Source: Gemmiger formicilis (GTDB taxonomy: Bacteria; Bacillota; Clostridia; Oscillospirales; Ruminococcaceae). Taken from it: a stretch of DNA of 64,000 nt. The stretch's first letter is position 1. The number at the start of each line of letters is the position of its first letter. The position numbers and the translations under genes are program-made. The stretch is taken from assembly GCF_024462815.1 (NCBI RefSeq), contig NZ_JANGCG010000004.1:1-64000 (forward strand). Reading direction: 5' to 3'. Shown piece after piece: positions 42,234-51,014 of the stretch. The notes under the pieces are model-generated. The model was given only the letters and a program-made list of their open reading frames with translations, was not told the DNA's origin and searched no databases.

Positions 42234-42746
42234 ATGTTTAAAAAACTGAAGAACAAAAAGGGCTTCACCCTGGTTGAGCTGATTGTTGTTCTGGTCATTC
42301 TGGCTATCCTGGCAGCTCTGCTGGTTCCCGCCCTGACCGGTTACATTGATAAGGCAAATCAGGAGAAGGTTATTGCTGAGTGCCGTTCCGTTGTTATGGC
42401 TGCGCAGACTACTGCTTCTGAGTACTATGGTCTGAATAAGGACTTGAGCGAGAGCGGCAATCAAGATTCTGCACTTGCCCAGATTAAGACTTTGGCAGAA
42501 GTTCCCACAACAAAGGATAATGATAACAAGGATGTTCCGGCTTGGCACTATCAGATTACTATTGGGACTGCAAATGGCGAAAACAATGTTGTAACCAAGG
42601 TCGTGTTTGATGATGGTACGAACATGGTTACATACACGAAGGATTCTACTACGGGCGAGGGCTCTTACAGCAAGGTCAGCAAAACTGATAGCAATGGCAA
42701 TGAAGGCACTGGTAAGGTTTCTACAAGCACGATTTCTGCCAGCTAA
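42234..42746 (+). CDS. Type IV prepilin-like protein
   Basis: The 170-residue protein has a short basic leader and the prepilin cleavage/methylation motif (KGFTLVELIVVLVILAILAA) leading into a long hydrophobic helix. A mostly polar C-terminal domain rich in Gly, Thr and Asn follows. Prepilin peptidase would cut after Gly and methylate Phe. It stands alone with its own promoter and terminator; no pilus assembly ATPase or peptidase is nearby. It could be a type IV pilin or a competence pseudopilin. It starts after TTGGAGGAAAACATTA. Confidence 0.88.
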   Translation: MFKKLKNKKGFTLVELIVVLVILAILAALLVPALTGYIDKANQEKVIAECRSVVMAAQTTASEYYGLNKDLSESGNQDSALAQIKTLAEVPTTKDNDNKDVPAWHYQITIGTANGENNVVTKVVFDDGTNMVTYTKDSTTGEGSYSKVSKTDSNGNEGTGKVSTSTISAS

Positions 42747-42778
42747 TATTTATAGCGTAAGGTATAGCTGAATTTTTT

Positions 42779-42807
42779 CCCACCGCCACCCGGCGGTGGG
42801 ATTTTTT
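42779..42807 (+). terminator. Terminator of the prepilin gene
   Basis: CCCACCGCC pairs with GGCGGTGGG around ACCC, then A and six T. It lies 33 bases after the stop. Confidence 0.92.
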
Positions 42808-42858
42808 ATCCCTTTTTCCCGCCTTGCAAAAACCCGCAAAAAAATCCCTTTGCCCCTA

Positions 42859-42887
42859 TTGACAGCCCCTTACTTTTGTGGTAAACT
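42859..42887 (+). promoter_or_regulatory. Promoter of infC-rpmI-rplT
   Basis: TTGACA at 42859-42864 and TAAACT at 42882-42887 with 17 bases between. The transcript would start near 42894, giving a leader of about 170 bases. Confidence 0.75.
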
Positions 42888-42893
42888 ATTGGC

Positions 42894-43066
42894 TGTAAAA
42901 AAAGCAGCAACCGGCAGTAGGCCGTCGGCTCACCTTGCGGGCTTGGGATAAGCTCCGGGTCATACCATGGATACGCACATAAGGTGCGCAACTTCGTATG
43001 TTCGGCGGCTGCTTTCAATGGCAGCCGCTTTTGTCTTTATCATACACTTGTGGGAGGTGTGTTACA
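42894..43066 (+). promoter_or_regulatory. L20-type autoregulatory mRNA leader
   Basis: The long GC-rich leader precedes infC-rpmI-rplT, where Firmicutes carry an L20-binding leader that attenuates transcription. It contains several paired segments and ends in a terminator-like hairpin at 43005-43034. Ribosomal protein L20 would bind the leader and favour termination. Assignment rests on position and the attenuator, not on a covariance match. Confidence 0.7.
43005..43034 (+). terminator. Attenuator hairpin in the infC leader
   Basis: GCGGCTGC pairs with GCAGCCGC around an eight-base loop and is followed by TTTT. It lies upstream of the infC start, so it can end transcription before the operon. 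Confidence 0.75.
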
Positions 43067-43597
43067 ATCGCCAGCAACAGCAAATCCAACGAACTGGAAA
43101 TCAATGAGCAGATCCGTGACAAGGAAATCCGCCTGATCGGGGCGGACGGCGCACAGATGGGCATTATGAGCCCGCGCGACGCTTTGAAGATGGCTATCGA
43201 CAAGGACCTTGACCTGGTCAAGGTTGCGCCGCAGGCAAAGCCGCCGGTGTGCAAGATTCTGGATTACGGCAAATACCGGTTCGAGATGCAGAAAAAGGAA
43301 AAGGAAGCCAAGAAAAACCAGAAAGTGGTTGAGCTGAAGGAAATCCGCCTTTCTTTGAACATCGACACCAATGACTTCAACACCAAAGTGAACCAGGCTG
43401 CCAAGTTCCTGCAGCAGGGCCACAAGCTCAAGGTAAGCATCCGGTTCCGCGGCCGCGAGATGGCGCATACCAGCTTAGGTCTGGATGTCCACAAGCGTTT
43501 TGCCGAGGCGTTGGCGGGCAAGGCCGTCATCGACAAGCAGCCCAAGCTTGAGGGCCGCAGCATGATGATGTTCATGTCCCCCGTTCCCAACAAGTAA
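43067..43597 (+). CDS. infC: Translation initiation factor IF-3, non-standard ATC start
   Basis: The 176-residue factor has both IF-3 domains: NEQIRDKEIRLIGADGAQMG at the N-terminus and EIRLSLNIDTNDFNTKVNQA...RFRGREMAH at the C-terminus. It prevents subunit joining and proofreads initiator tRNA. No ATG, GTG or TTG lies where the family starts. Seven bases after GGGAGGTG there is ATC at 43067, directly before ASNSKSNELEINEQ. Rare AUU/AUC-type starts in infC allow IF-3 to repress its own translation. It leads infC-rpmI-rplT. Confidence 0.93.
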   Translation: MASNSKSNELEINEQIRDKEIRLIGADGAQMGIMSPRDALKMAIDKDLDLVKVAPQAKPPVCKILDYGKYRFEMQKKEKEAKKNQKVVELKEIRLSLNIDTNDFNTKVNQAAKFLQQGHKLKVSIRFRGREMAHTSLGLDVHKRFAEALAGKAVIDKQPKLEGRSMMMFMSPVPNK

Positions 43598-43625
43598 GAA
43601 AGTAAACTCTCAGGAGGAAACAACA

Positions 43626-43832
43626 ATGGCTAAAATGAAGCTCAAGACCCTTTCCGGCGCCAAGAAGCGCTTCAAGATGACTGCTTCCGGCAAGATTAAG
43701 CGCAATGCGTCCAAGCGCCGCCACATTCTGACCAAAAAGACCACCAAGCTCACCCGCGGCCTGCGTATGCCCAAGTACGTTGACAAGACCAACGAGGCTG
43801 CTGTCAAGAAAATGATGCCCTACGGCGGCTAA
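43626..43832 (+). CDS. rpmI: Ribosomal protein bL35
   Basis: The 68-residue very basic protein begins MAKMKLKTLSGAKKRFKMTASGK, the bL35 signature, and continues with NASKRRHILTKKTTK. It is a large-subunit protein. It lies between infC and rplT as in most bacteria and starts after CAGGAGG. Confidence 0.97.
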   Translation: MAKMKLKTLSGAKKRFKMTASGKIKRNASKRRHILTKKTTKLTRGLRMPKYVDKTNEAAVKKMMPYGG

Positions 43833-43885
43833 TCCAAGACATTTAAAGGTCAGTTACTACCAGTTATACAAAGGAGATATAAAAC

Positions 43886-44239
43886 ATGGCTCGTATTAAA
43901 GGCGCTACCATGACGCACAAGCGTCGTGCTAAGACTCTCAAGCTCGCAAAGGGTTACTACGGTGCTAAGTCCAAGCACTTCCGCATGGCCAAGCAGGCCG
44001 TTATGAAGAGCGGCAACTACGCTTTCGTCGGCCGTAAGCAGAAGAAGCGCCAGTTCCGCAACCTGTGGATCACCCGCATCAACAACGCTGTTCGTGCTCA
44101 GGGTATGAACTACTCCACCTTCATGAACGGTCTGAAGAAGGCCGGCGTCGAGCTGAACCGCAAGATGCTGTCTGAGATGGCCATCCACGATCCCGCCAGC
44201 TTCAACGCTCTGGTCGAGACCGCCAAGAAGGCTCTGTAA
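43886..44239 (+). CDS. rplT: Ribosomal protein bL20
   Basis: The 117-residue basic protein has the bL20 sequence ([39 protein letters not shown]). It is needed for early 50S assembly and is the probable repressor acting on the leader at 42894-43066. The ribosome site is AAAGGAGA. Confidence 0.97.
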   Translation: MARIKGATMTHKRRAKTLKLAKGYYGAKSKHFRMAKQAVMKSGNYAFVGRKQKKRQFRNLWITRINNAVRAQGMNYSTFMNGLKKAGVELNRKMLSEMAIHDPASFNALVETAKKAL

Positions 44240-44253
44240 TAGCTTGCTAAAAA

Positions 44254-44281
44254 GACTCGCGCACCCGCGCGAGTCCTTTTG
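44254..44281 (+). terminator. Terminator after rplT
   Basis: GACTCGCGC pairs with GCGCGAGTC and TTTT follows. It closes the infC operon 14 bases after the rplT stop. Confidence 0.88.
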
Positions 44282-44384
44282 TGTTTAAAGGGGCAAGAAG
44301 GCTTCCCCCGCGGGGGAAGGCATGGGGCGCACAATATCCTTTATTCACACAATCCCATTGATTTTATACAGAAGGGGCGCTACA

Positions 44385-45152
44385 ATGGAAATAATCACCA
44401 GCCGCGAGAATGCGAAAGTCAAATATGCCTGCGCGGTGCGCGACAGCGAAAAGCAGCGCACGGCGGATGGGCTTTTCTTTGCCGAGGGACCCAAGCTCTG
44501 CATGGAGCTGGCCAAAAGCTGCACGCCGCGGGTGATGTACGCCACGGCGGCGGCGTTGGAAAAAACACCGGCGCTGGCCGGGTTTGACCCGGTGGAAATT
44601 GCGCCCCACGTGGCGGAAAAATTAAGCGGCACCAAATCCAATCAGGGCGTGTTTGCCCTGTTTGAGACGCCGGTTCCGCCCGCCGATACGCTGGACACCG
44701 CCCGCCGCATCCTGATGCTGGAGGGCGTGCAGGACCCCGGCAACGTGGGCACGCTGCTGCGCAGCGCCGCCGCGTTCGGGTTTGACGCCGTGGTGCTGGG
44801 GCCGGGGTGCGCGTCACCGCTGAGCCCCAAGACCCTGCGCTCCTCTATGGGCGCGGCGGGGCGTCTGCCGACCGTCCACAGCGAGAACCTGCCCGCCACT
44901 TTGCAGGCCCTGCGGGGGCGCGGCGTCACCACGCTGGCGGCGGCGCTCTACCAGTCCCGCCCGCTGGACGAGGCGGGGAATGATTTCCCGCACGGCGTCT
45001 GCGTGGTCATCGGCAGTGAGGGGCAGGGCCTGACGGAGGAAACCGTGCTGGCCTGCGATATGGCGGTGCGCATCCCGATGACCGACCGCGTGGAGAGTCT
45101 GAACGCCGCCGTGGCCGGCAGCGTGCTGCTGTGGCATTTCAGGGGTGTGTGA
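44385..45152 (+). CDS. SpoU/TrmH-family RNA 2'-O-methyltransferase
   Basis: The 255-residue enzyme has an N-terminal substrate-binding domain (ITSRENAKVKYACAVRDS...GLFFAEGPKL) and a SPOUT domain with the knot motifs LEGVQDPGNVGTLLRSAAAFG, VIGSEGQGLT and RIPMTDRVESLNAAVA. It methylates ribose in rRNA or tRNA. It follows rplT, the usual place of the ysgA-type 23S rRNA methyltransferase. Its stop overlaps the dprA start by one base. Confidence 0.92.
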   Translation: MEIITSRENAKVKYACAVRDSEKQRTADGLFFAEGPKLCMELAKSCTPRVMYATAAALEKTPALAGFDPVEIAPHVAEKLSGTKSNQGVFALFETPVPPADTLDTARRILMLEGVQDPGNVGTLLRSAAAFGFDAVVLGPGCASPLSPKTLRSSMGAAGRLPTVHSENLPATLQALRGRGVTTLAAALYQSRPLDEAGNDFPHGVCVVIGSEGQGLTEETVLACDMAVRIPMTDRVESLNAAVAGSVLLWHFRGV

Positions 45153-46252
45153 TGGACAAGACACTGGTATGGCTCTGGCTGGCGGATGCCGTCGGCTCCG
45201 GCTGCCACTATGCATCGGAGCTGCTGGCGCTGTACCCTGACCCTGCAGAGCTGTATGACGTGCTGCGCGCCGGGACTGAGGCCCCGCCGCCCTGCTTGAC
45301 GCCGCGTGCGCTGGCCCAGCTGCAGGACACAACACCCTTTGACTACGAGGAACGGCTGGACCACTGCCTTTTGACCGGCGTTGAGGTGCTGACGCCCGAC
45401 GAGGCACTCTACCCCGACCGGCTGCGCGATTTGCCGGATTTGCCGCTGGCGCTGTACGTTACCGGCAATGCCGACTGTCTGAACGGGCGGCGGTACGTGG
45501 GTATGGTGGGCACCCGCCGCCCCAGCGCCTATGGGCGGCAGGCCGCGTTTGACTTGTCGCTGGCTATGGCGCAGCAGGGTGTGGTGCTGGTCAGCGGTAT
45601 GGCTGACGGCTTAGACAGTGAGGCCCACCGCGCCGCTGTGCAGGCGGACGAGCCGACGGTGGCGTTTCTGGGCACGGCCATTGACAAGACCTACCCGGCG
45701 TCCAATGCCAAACTGCGCCGCGCCATTGAGAAAAGCGGCGGCGCGGTGTGCAGCGAGTACCCGCCCGCCTACGCGGGACGCACCACGGGCACATTCCTGG
45801 CCCGCAACCGGCTGATTGCCGCCCAGAGCGAGGCGCTCTGCGTGGCGGAGGCCCGCACCCGCAGCGGCACGCTGAACACTGTGGGCCACGCCGAACGGCT
45901 GGGCCGCCCGGTGCTGGCCGTACCCGGGAGCATCTACAGCGCCCTGAGCGAGGGCGCAAATGAGCTGCTGCGCACCCACCGCGCCGAGCCGCTGTGCGCC
46001 GCCGCCGATGTGCTGCGCCTGCTGGGCGTGGGCGAGGAGACGGAAAGCCCGGTGCAGCAGCGGTTTGACCCCGCTGACGTCAGCGCCGACGCCCGGGCGG
46101 TCTACGCCGTATTGAAGCCCACGCCGCAGGGCGTGGATGCGCTGTGCGTGCTGACCCATCTGCCCGCAGGCCGTGTACTGGCCGCGTGCACCGAACTGGA
46201 ACTTGCCGGTGGTGCCGAGGCGCAGCCGGGAAGAAGGTATGTGGCAAAGTGA
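45152..46252 (+). CDS. dprA: DNA-processing protein DprA
   Basis: The 366-residue protein carries the Rossmann-like DprA core: YVGMVGTRRPSAYGRQAAFDLS, VLVSGMADGLDSEAHRAAV, and GTFLARNRLIAAQSEALCVAEARTRSGTLNT. DprA loads RecA on incoming single-stranded DNA during transformation. A C-terminal winged helix is present. The start overlaps the methyltransferase stop (TGATG). It lies upstream of topA as in other Firmicutes. Confidence 0.93.
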   Translation: MDKTLVWLWLADAVGSGCHYASELLALYPDPAELYDVLRAGTEAPPPCLTPRALAQLQDTTPFDYEERLDHCLLTGVEVLTPDEALYPDRLRDLPDLPLALYVTGNADCLNGRRYVGMVGTRRPSAYGRQAAFDLSLAMAQQGVVLVSGMADGLDSEAHRAAVQADEPTVAFLGTAIDKTYPASNAKLRRAIEKSGGAVCSEYPPAYAGRTTGTFLARNRLIAAQSEALCVAEARTRSGTLNTVGHAERLGRPVLAVPGSIYSALSEGANELLRTHRAEPLCAAADVLRLLGVGEETESPVQQRFDPADVSADARAVYAVLKPTPQGVDALCVLTHLPAGRVLAACTELELAGGAEAQPGRRYVAK

Positions 46253-46279
46253 GTGGCGGAAGGCAAGACGAGAGATGAG

Positions 46280-46436
46280 CAAATAATAGATAATAAATAA
46301 TAAATAATAAAGTCGGTGTGCGCCGGGGGCGCACGATTTTAATATAATTTGGAGCTTGTGGGAGCTTTTTGTTTGTGCCGCAAGGCACAAACTCCACCAC
46401 ATTTATTATTTATTATTTCTTATTTTTTATTTATAA
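46280..46436. repeat. AT-armed inverted-repeat element (MITE-like), copy 1
   Basis: Arms built of ATAATAAATAATAAAT-type triplets at 46280-46311 are inverted at 46401-46436. Two hairpins lie inside: GTGCGCC with GGCGCAC and TTTGTGCC with GGCACAAA. The reverse complement aligns along its length with 61101-61247. It fills the dprA-topA spacer. Confidence 0.7.
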
Positions 46437-46458
46437 ATTTTTACACCAGAGGTATATT

Positions 46459-48543
46459 ATGCCAAAATTAGTCATCGTGGAATCCCCTGCCAAGGCGAAA
46501 ACCATTGGCAAGTATCTGGGCCGCGGCTATAAGGTCACGGCCAGTATGGGCCATGTGCGCGACCTGCCCGCCAGCACGCTGGGCATTGATGTCGAAAATG
46601 GCTATACGCCGAAATATATTACAATCAAGGGCAAGCAGAAGCTCGTCAAGGAACTGAAGGCCGAGGCCAAAAAGTGCGACGGCGTCCTGCTGGCAACCGA
46701 CCCGGACCGCGAGGGCGAGGCCATCAGCTGGCACCTGGCGAACATTCTGGGGCTGGACCCCGCCGCGCCCAACCGCGTGACCTTTGACGAAATCACGAAG
46801 AAGGGCGTCAAGGAGGGCATGGCCCACCCCCGCGCCATCGACATTGATTTGTTCAACGCCCAGCAGGCCCGGCGTGAGCTCGACCGCCTTGTGGGCTACA
46901 AGCTCAGCCCGTTCCTGTGGCGCAAGGTTCGCAAGGGCCTGTCGGCAGGCCGCGTGCAGAGCGTGGCCGTGCGGCTGATTCGCGACCGCGAGCTGGAAAT
47001 TGAAAATTTCAAGCCCGATGAATACTGGAACCTGGATGCGCTGCTGTCGGCGGCGGGGGACAAGAGCGAGTTCACCGCCCGGCTGGCCGCCACCGCGGAC
47101 GGCAAAAAGCTGACCGTGACCAACAAGCAGCAGGCGGATGAGATTCTGGCCGCGCTGGACGGCAAGGACTACACCATCTCCAAGATTGAGAAGGGCAAGC
47201 GCCGCCGCCAGCCTGCGCCGCCGTTCATTACGTCTACTTTGCAGCAGGATGCCAGCCGTGCGTTCGGCTTCTCGGCCACGCGCACGATGCGCGCCGCCCA
47301 GACGCTGTATGAAGGCGTGGACATTGCCGGGCACGGCACGGTGGGTCTTATCACCTATATGCGTACCGACTCTCTGCGCATTGCCGCCGAGGCACAGACC
47401 GCGGCCAAAAACTTTATTGCCGAGCGCTGGGGCGAAAATTACGTCTGCAAGACCGCCCGCAAGTGGAAAAGCCGTTCCGCCACCGCCGCGCAGGACGCGC
47501 ACGAAGCCATCCGCCCCTCGATGCCCGAGCTGACGCCCGACGAGGTGGAGCAGAGCATCAGCGGCGATACCGCCAAGCTGTACCGCCTGATCTGGAGCCG
47601 CTTTATGGCCAGCCAGATGGCCGACTGCATTCAGGATACCGTGTCGGCAAGCATTACGGCGGGGGACTACCTGTTCCGCGCCTCGGGCTTCCGCGTGGCG
47701 TTTGACGGCTTCACCGCGCTGTATGAGGAGTCCACCGACGACGCCAAGAAGAAGGAAACCGCCCTGCCCCCGCTGGAGGAGGGCCAGAAGCTGCAGCTGA
47801 AAAAGCTGACGGCTGACCAGAAGTTTACCCAGCCGCCGCCGCTGTACACCGAGGCTACGCTCATCCACGCGCTGGAGGAGAACGGCATCGGCCGCCCGTC
47901 CACCTACGCGCCCATCATCACCACGATTGTGGACCGCGGTTATGTGGAAAAGGACCAGAAAAAGCTGAAAACCACCCCGCTGGGTCAGGCTGTGAACACC
48001 GTTATGATGGAGCAGTTCCCGAACATCGTCGATGTGAAATTCAGCGCTGATATGGAGAAAAAGCTCGATATCGTTGAGGCGGGCAAGGCCGACTGGGTCA
48101 AGACTATCGACGAATTTTATCAGGGCTTTGCCAAGAGCCTGGAGCAGGCCGAAAAGAACATGGAGGGCAAGCGCATCAAGGTGGAGGACATCCCCACGGA
48201 TGAAATCTGCGAGAAGTGCGGCCGCCCGATGGTGATTAAATCCGGCCGGTACGGCAAGTTTGTGGCGTGCTCGGGCTTCCCGGAGTGCCGCAACGCCCAC
48301 CCGCTGGTGAAGGACACCGGCGGCCTGTGCCCGCTGGACGGCGGCCATATGCTGGTGCGCAAGAGCGCCAAGGGCCGCGTGTACTACGGCTGCAGCAACT
48401 ACCCCAAGTGCAACTATATGACATGGGATGAGCCTGTGCCAGAAAAGTGCCCCCAGTGCGGCAGCACCCTGTTCAAGAAGAAGGGGCAGCTGTACTGCGC
48501 CAAGGAGGGCTGCGGGTTCATCAAGCCGGTGGAGAAGAAATGA
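46459..48543 (+). CDS. topA: DNA topoisomerase I
   Basis: The 694-residue type IA enzyme relaxes negative supercoils. A Toprim domain at the N-terminus (LVIVESPAKAKTIGKYLG, then DPDREGEAISWH) leads to the active Tyr in LITYMRTDSLRIA and three C-terminal zinc-binding modules (CEKCGRPMVIKSGRYGKF, CPLDGGHML, CPQCGSTLFKKKGQLYC). The ATG at 46459 starts the Toprim fold. trmFO follows with a one-base overlap, a typical Firmicutes pair. Confidence 0.96.
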   Translation: MPKLVIVESPAKAKTIGKYLGRGYKVTASMGHVRDLPASTLGIDVENGYTPKYITIKGKQKLVKELKAEAKKCDGVLLATDPDREGEAISWHLANILGLDPAAPNRVTFDEITKKGVKEGMAHPRAIDIDLFNAQQARRELDRLVGYKLSPFLWRKVRKGLSAGRVQSVAVRLIRDRELEIENFKPDEYWNLDALLSAAGDKSEFTARLAATADGKKLTVTNKQQADEILAALDGKDYTISKIEKGKRRRQPAPPFITSTLQQDASRAFGFSATRTMRAAQTLYEGVDIAGHGTVGLITYMRTDSLRIAAEAQTAAKNFIAERWGENYVCKTARKWKSRSATAAQDAHEAIRPSMPELTPDEVEQSISGDTAKLYRLIWSRFMASQMADCIQDTVSASITAGDYLFRASGFRVAFDGFTALYEESTDDAKKKETALPPLEEGQKLQLKKLTADQKFTQPPPLYTEATLIHALEENGIGRPSTYAPIITTIVDRGYVEKDQKKLKTTPLGQAVNTVMMEQFPNIVDVKFSADMEKKLDIVEAGKADWVKTIDEFYQGFAKSLEQAEKNMEGKRIKVEDIPTDEICEKCGRPMVIKSGRYGKFVACSGFPECRNAHPLVKDTGGLCPLDGGHMLVRKSAKGRVYYGCSNYPKCNYMTWDEPVPEKCPQCGSTLFKKKGQLYCAKEGCGFIKPVEKK

Positions 48544-49856
48544 TGCAGATAAAAGTTATCGGTGCCGGTCTGGCGGGCTGCGAGGCTGCGCTCTGGCTGG
48601 CCGACCACGGCGTACAGGTTGCGCTGTATGAGCAGAAGCCGGAGAAGTTTTCCCCCGCGCACAAAAGCGCGGGCTTTGCGGAGCTGATTTGCTCCAACTC
48701 GCTCAAGGCCGAGCGCCCGGATTCAGCCTCCGGCCTGCTGAAGCTGGAAATGAAGAGGATGGGCAGCCACCTGCTGGATGCCGCCGAAACCGCCCGCGTG
48801 GCGGCGGGCGGGGCACTGGCGGTGGACCGGGATGTGTTTTCTACAGCTGTGACCGAAATGGTGGAAAAACACCCGAACATTACGATTCACCGCGAGGAAG
48901 TCACCGCGCTGGACGAGAGCGCACCGGTGCTGGTGGCCAGCGGCCCGCTGACCGAGGGTGCACTGGCGCAGGCCGTGGCCGCGCTGACCGGTGACCATCG
49001 GCTGAGCTTTTATGACGCGGTTGCGCCGATTGTGACGGCGGAGAGCCTCGACTATGAGAAGGTCTTTGCGGCGTCCCGCTATGGCCGCGGCGAGGCGGAC
49101 TACCTGAACTGCCCCTTCAATAAGGAAGAATACGAGAGCTTCCATGCGGCGCTGATTGCCGCCGAGCGCGCCCCGCTGCACGATTTTGACGGCGACCTGA
49201 CGGTTTACGAGGGCTGTATGCCGATTGAGGTCATGGCCGCCCGCGGCGCGGATACCATCCGCTTCGGCCCGCTGCGCCCGGTCGGTCTGCGTGACCCGCG
49301 CACCGGCCACCGCCCATGGGCCGCGGTGCAGCTGCGCGCCGAGAACACGGCCCGCACGCTGTACAATCTGGTCGGCTTCCAGACGAACCTCAAGTGGGGT
49401 GAGCAGAAGCGGGTATTCAGTATGATTCCGGGTCTGGAGCACGCGGAGTTTGTGCGCTACGGCGTTATGCACCGCAACACCTTTTTGGAAAGCCCCAAGG
49501 TGCTGACCAAGCAGCAATTTTTGAAGGAGCACCCCAACGTGTTTTTTGCCGGGCAGATTACCGGCTTTGAGGGCTATATGGAGAGCGCGGCCAGCGGCCT
49601 GCTGGCGGCGCACCAGATTCTGGCGCGGCTGCAGGGCCGCGAACTGCCGCCGCCCCCGGCGGCCACGATGTGCGGCTCTCTGCTGGACTATATCACAACG
49701 CCGAACAAGGATTTCCAGCCGATGGGCGCGAATATGGGCATCCTGCCCCGCACCGAGGAAATCAACACCATCCGTGACAAGCGCGAGCGCTATATGGCGC
49801 TTTCGCAGGCTGCCCAGGACGCGATGCGCGCATGGGTGAAGGAGTTTGAAGCATGA
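48543..49856 (+). CDS. trmFO: Folate/FAD-dependent tRNA m5U54 methyltransferase
   Basis: The 437-residue flavoprotein methylates U54 in the tRNA T-loop using methylene-tetrahydrofolate. The FAD-binding start KVIGAGLAGCEAALWLADHG and the catalytic-region sequences ICSNSLKAERPDSASGLLKLEM and FAGQITGFEGYMESAASGLLAA are family hallmarks. The ATG at 48543 overlaps the topA stop (a second ATG is three bases earlier). The stop overlaps plsX by four bases. Confidence 0.95.
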   Translation: MQIKVIGAGLAGCEAALWLADHGVQVALYEQKPEKFSPAHKSAGFAELICSNSLKAERPDSASGLLKLEMKRMGSHLLDAAETARVAAGGALAVDRDVFSTAVTEMVEKHPNITIHREEVTALDESAPVLVASGPLTEGALAQAVAALTGDHRLSFYDAVAPIVTAESLDYEKVFAASRYGRGEADYLNCPFNKEEYESFHAALIAAERAPLHDFDGDLTVYEGCMPIEVMAARGADTIRFGPLRPVGLRDPRTGHRPWAAVQLRAENTARTLYNLVGFQTNLKWGEQKRVFSMIPGLEHAEFVRYGVMHRNTFLESPKVLTKQQFLKEHPNVFFAGQITGFEGYMESAASGLLAAHQILARLQGRELPPPPAATMCGSLLDYITTPNKDFQPMGANMGILPRTEEINTIRDKRERYMALSQAAQDAMRAWVKEFEA

Positions 49857-50878
49857 AAATTTTAGTTGATGCAATGGGCGGCGACAACGCCCCGCTGTGC
49901 GTGCTGCAGGGTGCGGCTCAGGCTGCCGCTGAGTTCGGCGACGGCATGGAGCTGGTGCTGCTGGGCGAGGAGAAGGCCATCCGCGACTGCGCGGCCGAGA
50001 ATAAAATCGACCTTGCACCGTTCACGGTTCTGAACTGCACCGAGACGATTGATATGCACGATGATCCGGTCAAGGCGGTGCGCCACAAGACCGATTCCAG
50101 CATGGTCAAGGGCCTTACGATGCTGAAAAACGGCGAGGGCGATGCCTTCGTCAGTGCCGGCTCCACCGGTGCGCTGCACGTGGGCACCAGCCTGATCGTG
50201 CGCACGGTCAAGGGCGTCAAGCGCCCGGCGTTGGCCACCCCGATGCCTGGTGCCAAGCAGAACTTCCTGCTGCTGGACTGCGGCGCCAACGTCGAGTGCC
50301 GCCCCGAGATGCTGAACGCCTTCGGCACGATGGGCAGCGTCTACGCCGAGAAGGTCATGGGCCGCACCGCGCCGAAGGTGGCGCTGGTCAACAACGGTGC
50401 TGAGGAGACGAAGGGCACGCCCACCTACCGCGAGGCACACAAGCTGCTGAAGGCCAACCCCTGCATCCAGTTTGCGGGCAATATTGAGCCGCGCTACATC
50501 ATGGATGGCGAGGTCGATGTCGTGGTCTGCGACGGCTTTGTCGGCAATGTGGTGCTCAAGCTGACCGAGGGCGTTGCCAAAACGCTGCTGGGTATGCTGA
50601 AGAAAATCTTCCTCAAGAACCTGCTGACCAAGCTCAGCTATCTGGGCATCAAGGGCGGTCTGGGTGAGCTGAAGCGGATGATGGACTCCGAGGAGGTCGG
50701 CGGTGCGCCGCTGCTGGGCGCGGCCAAGCCGGTTATCAAGGCGCACGGCTCCAGCCACGCCAAGGGCATCAAGAATGCCATCCGTCAGGCAAAGCTCTGT
50801 GTTGCCAACGATTTGTGCGGCACGATGGAGAATGCCTTGGCCGCAGTTGCGAAGCAGAAAGAAGAAGCAGAAGCTTAA
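49853..50878 (+). CDS. plsX: Phosphate acyltransferase PlsX
   Basis: The 341-residue enzyme converts acyl-ACP to acyl-phosphate for phospholipid synthesis. ILVDAMGGDNAP, FVSAGSTGALHVGTSLIV and LLLDCGANVECRP are characteristic. Its ATGA start overlap couples it to trmFO. The fabD/fabG/acpP genes that usually follow plsX in Firmicutes are not here; rnc comes next after a palindrome-filled spacer. Confidence 0.95.
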   Translation: MKILVDAMGGDNAPLCVLQGAAQAAAEFGDGMELVLLGEEKAIRDCAAENKIDLAPFTVLNCTETIDMHDDPVKAVRHKTDSSMVKGLTMLKNGEGDAFVSAGSTGALHVGTSLIVRTVKGVKRPALATPMPGAKQNFLLLDCGANVECRPEMLNAFGTMGSVYAEKVMGRTAPKVALVNNGAEETKGTPTYREAHKLLKANPCIQFAGNIEPRYIMDGEVDVVVCDGFVGNVVLKLTEGVAKTLLGMLKKIFLKNLLTKLSYLGIKGGLGELKRMMDSEEVGGAPLLGAAKPVIKAHGSSHAKGIKNAIRQAKLCVANDLCGTMENALAAVAKQKEEAEA

Positions 50879-50888
50879 AAGTAAAGCC

Positions 50889-51000
50889 GCCCTGTAGGGG
50901 CCGGACATGTCCGGCCCGCGGCATAAAAAATACCGCCCGTAAAAGGGCAATCGAGATAAGGTTGAGGGCCGGGCATGCCCGGCCCCTACGGACCAGCCGG
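50889..51000. repeat. Pair of GC-rich intergenic palindromes (REP-like)
   Basis: TGTAGGGGCCGGACATGTCC and, 70 bases on, GGGCCGGGCATGCCCGGCC with CCCTAC fill the plsX-rnc spacer. They are among the clearest examples of the family. Confidence 0.8.
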
Positions 51001-51014
51001 AAAGGTGAAAGAAT

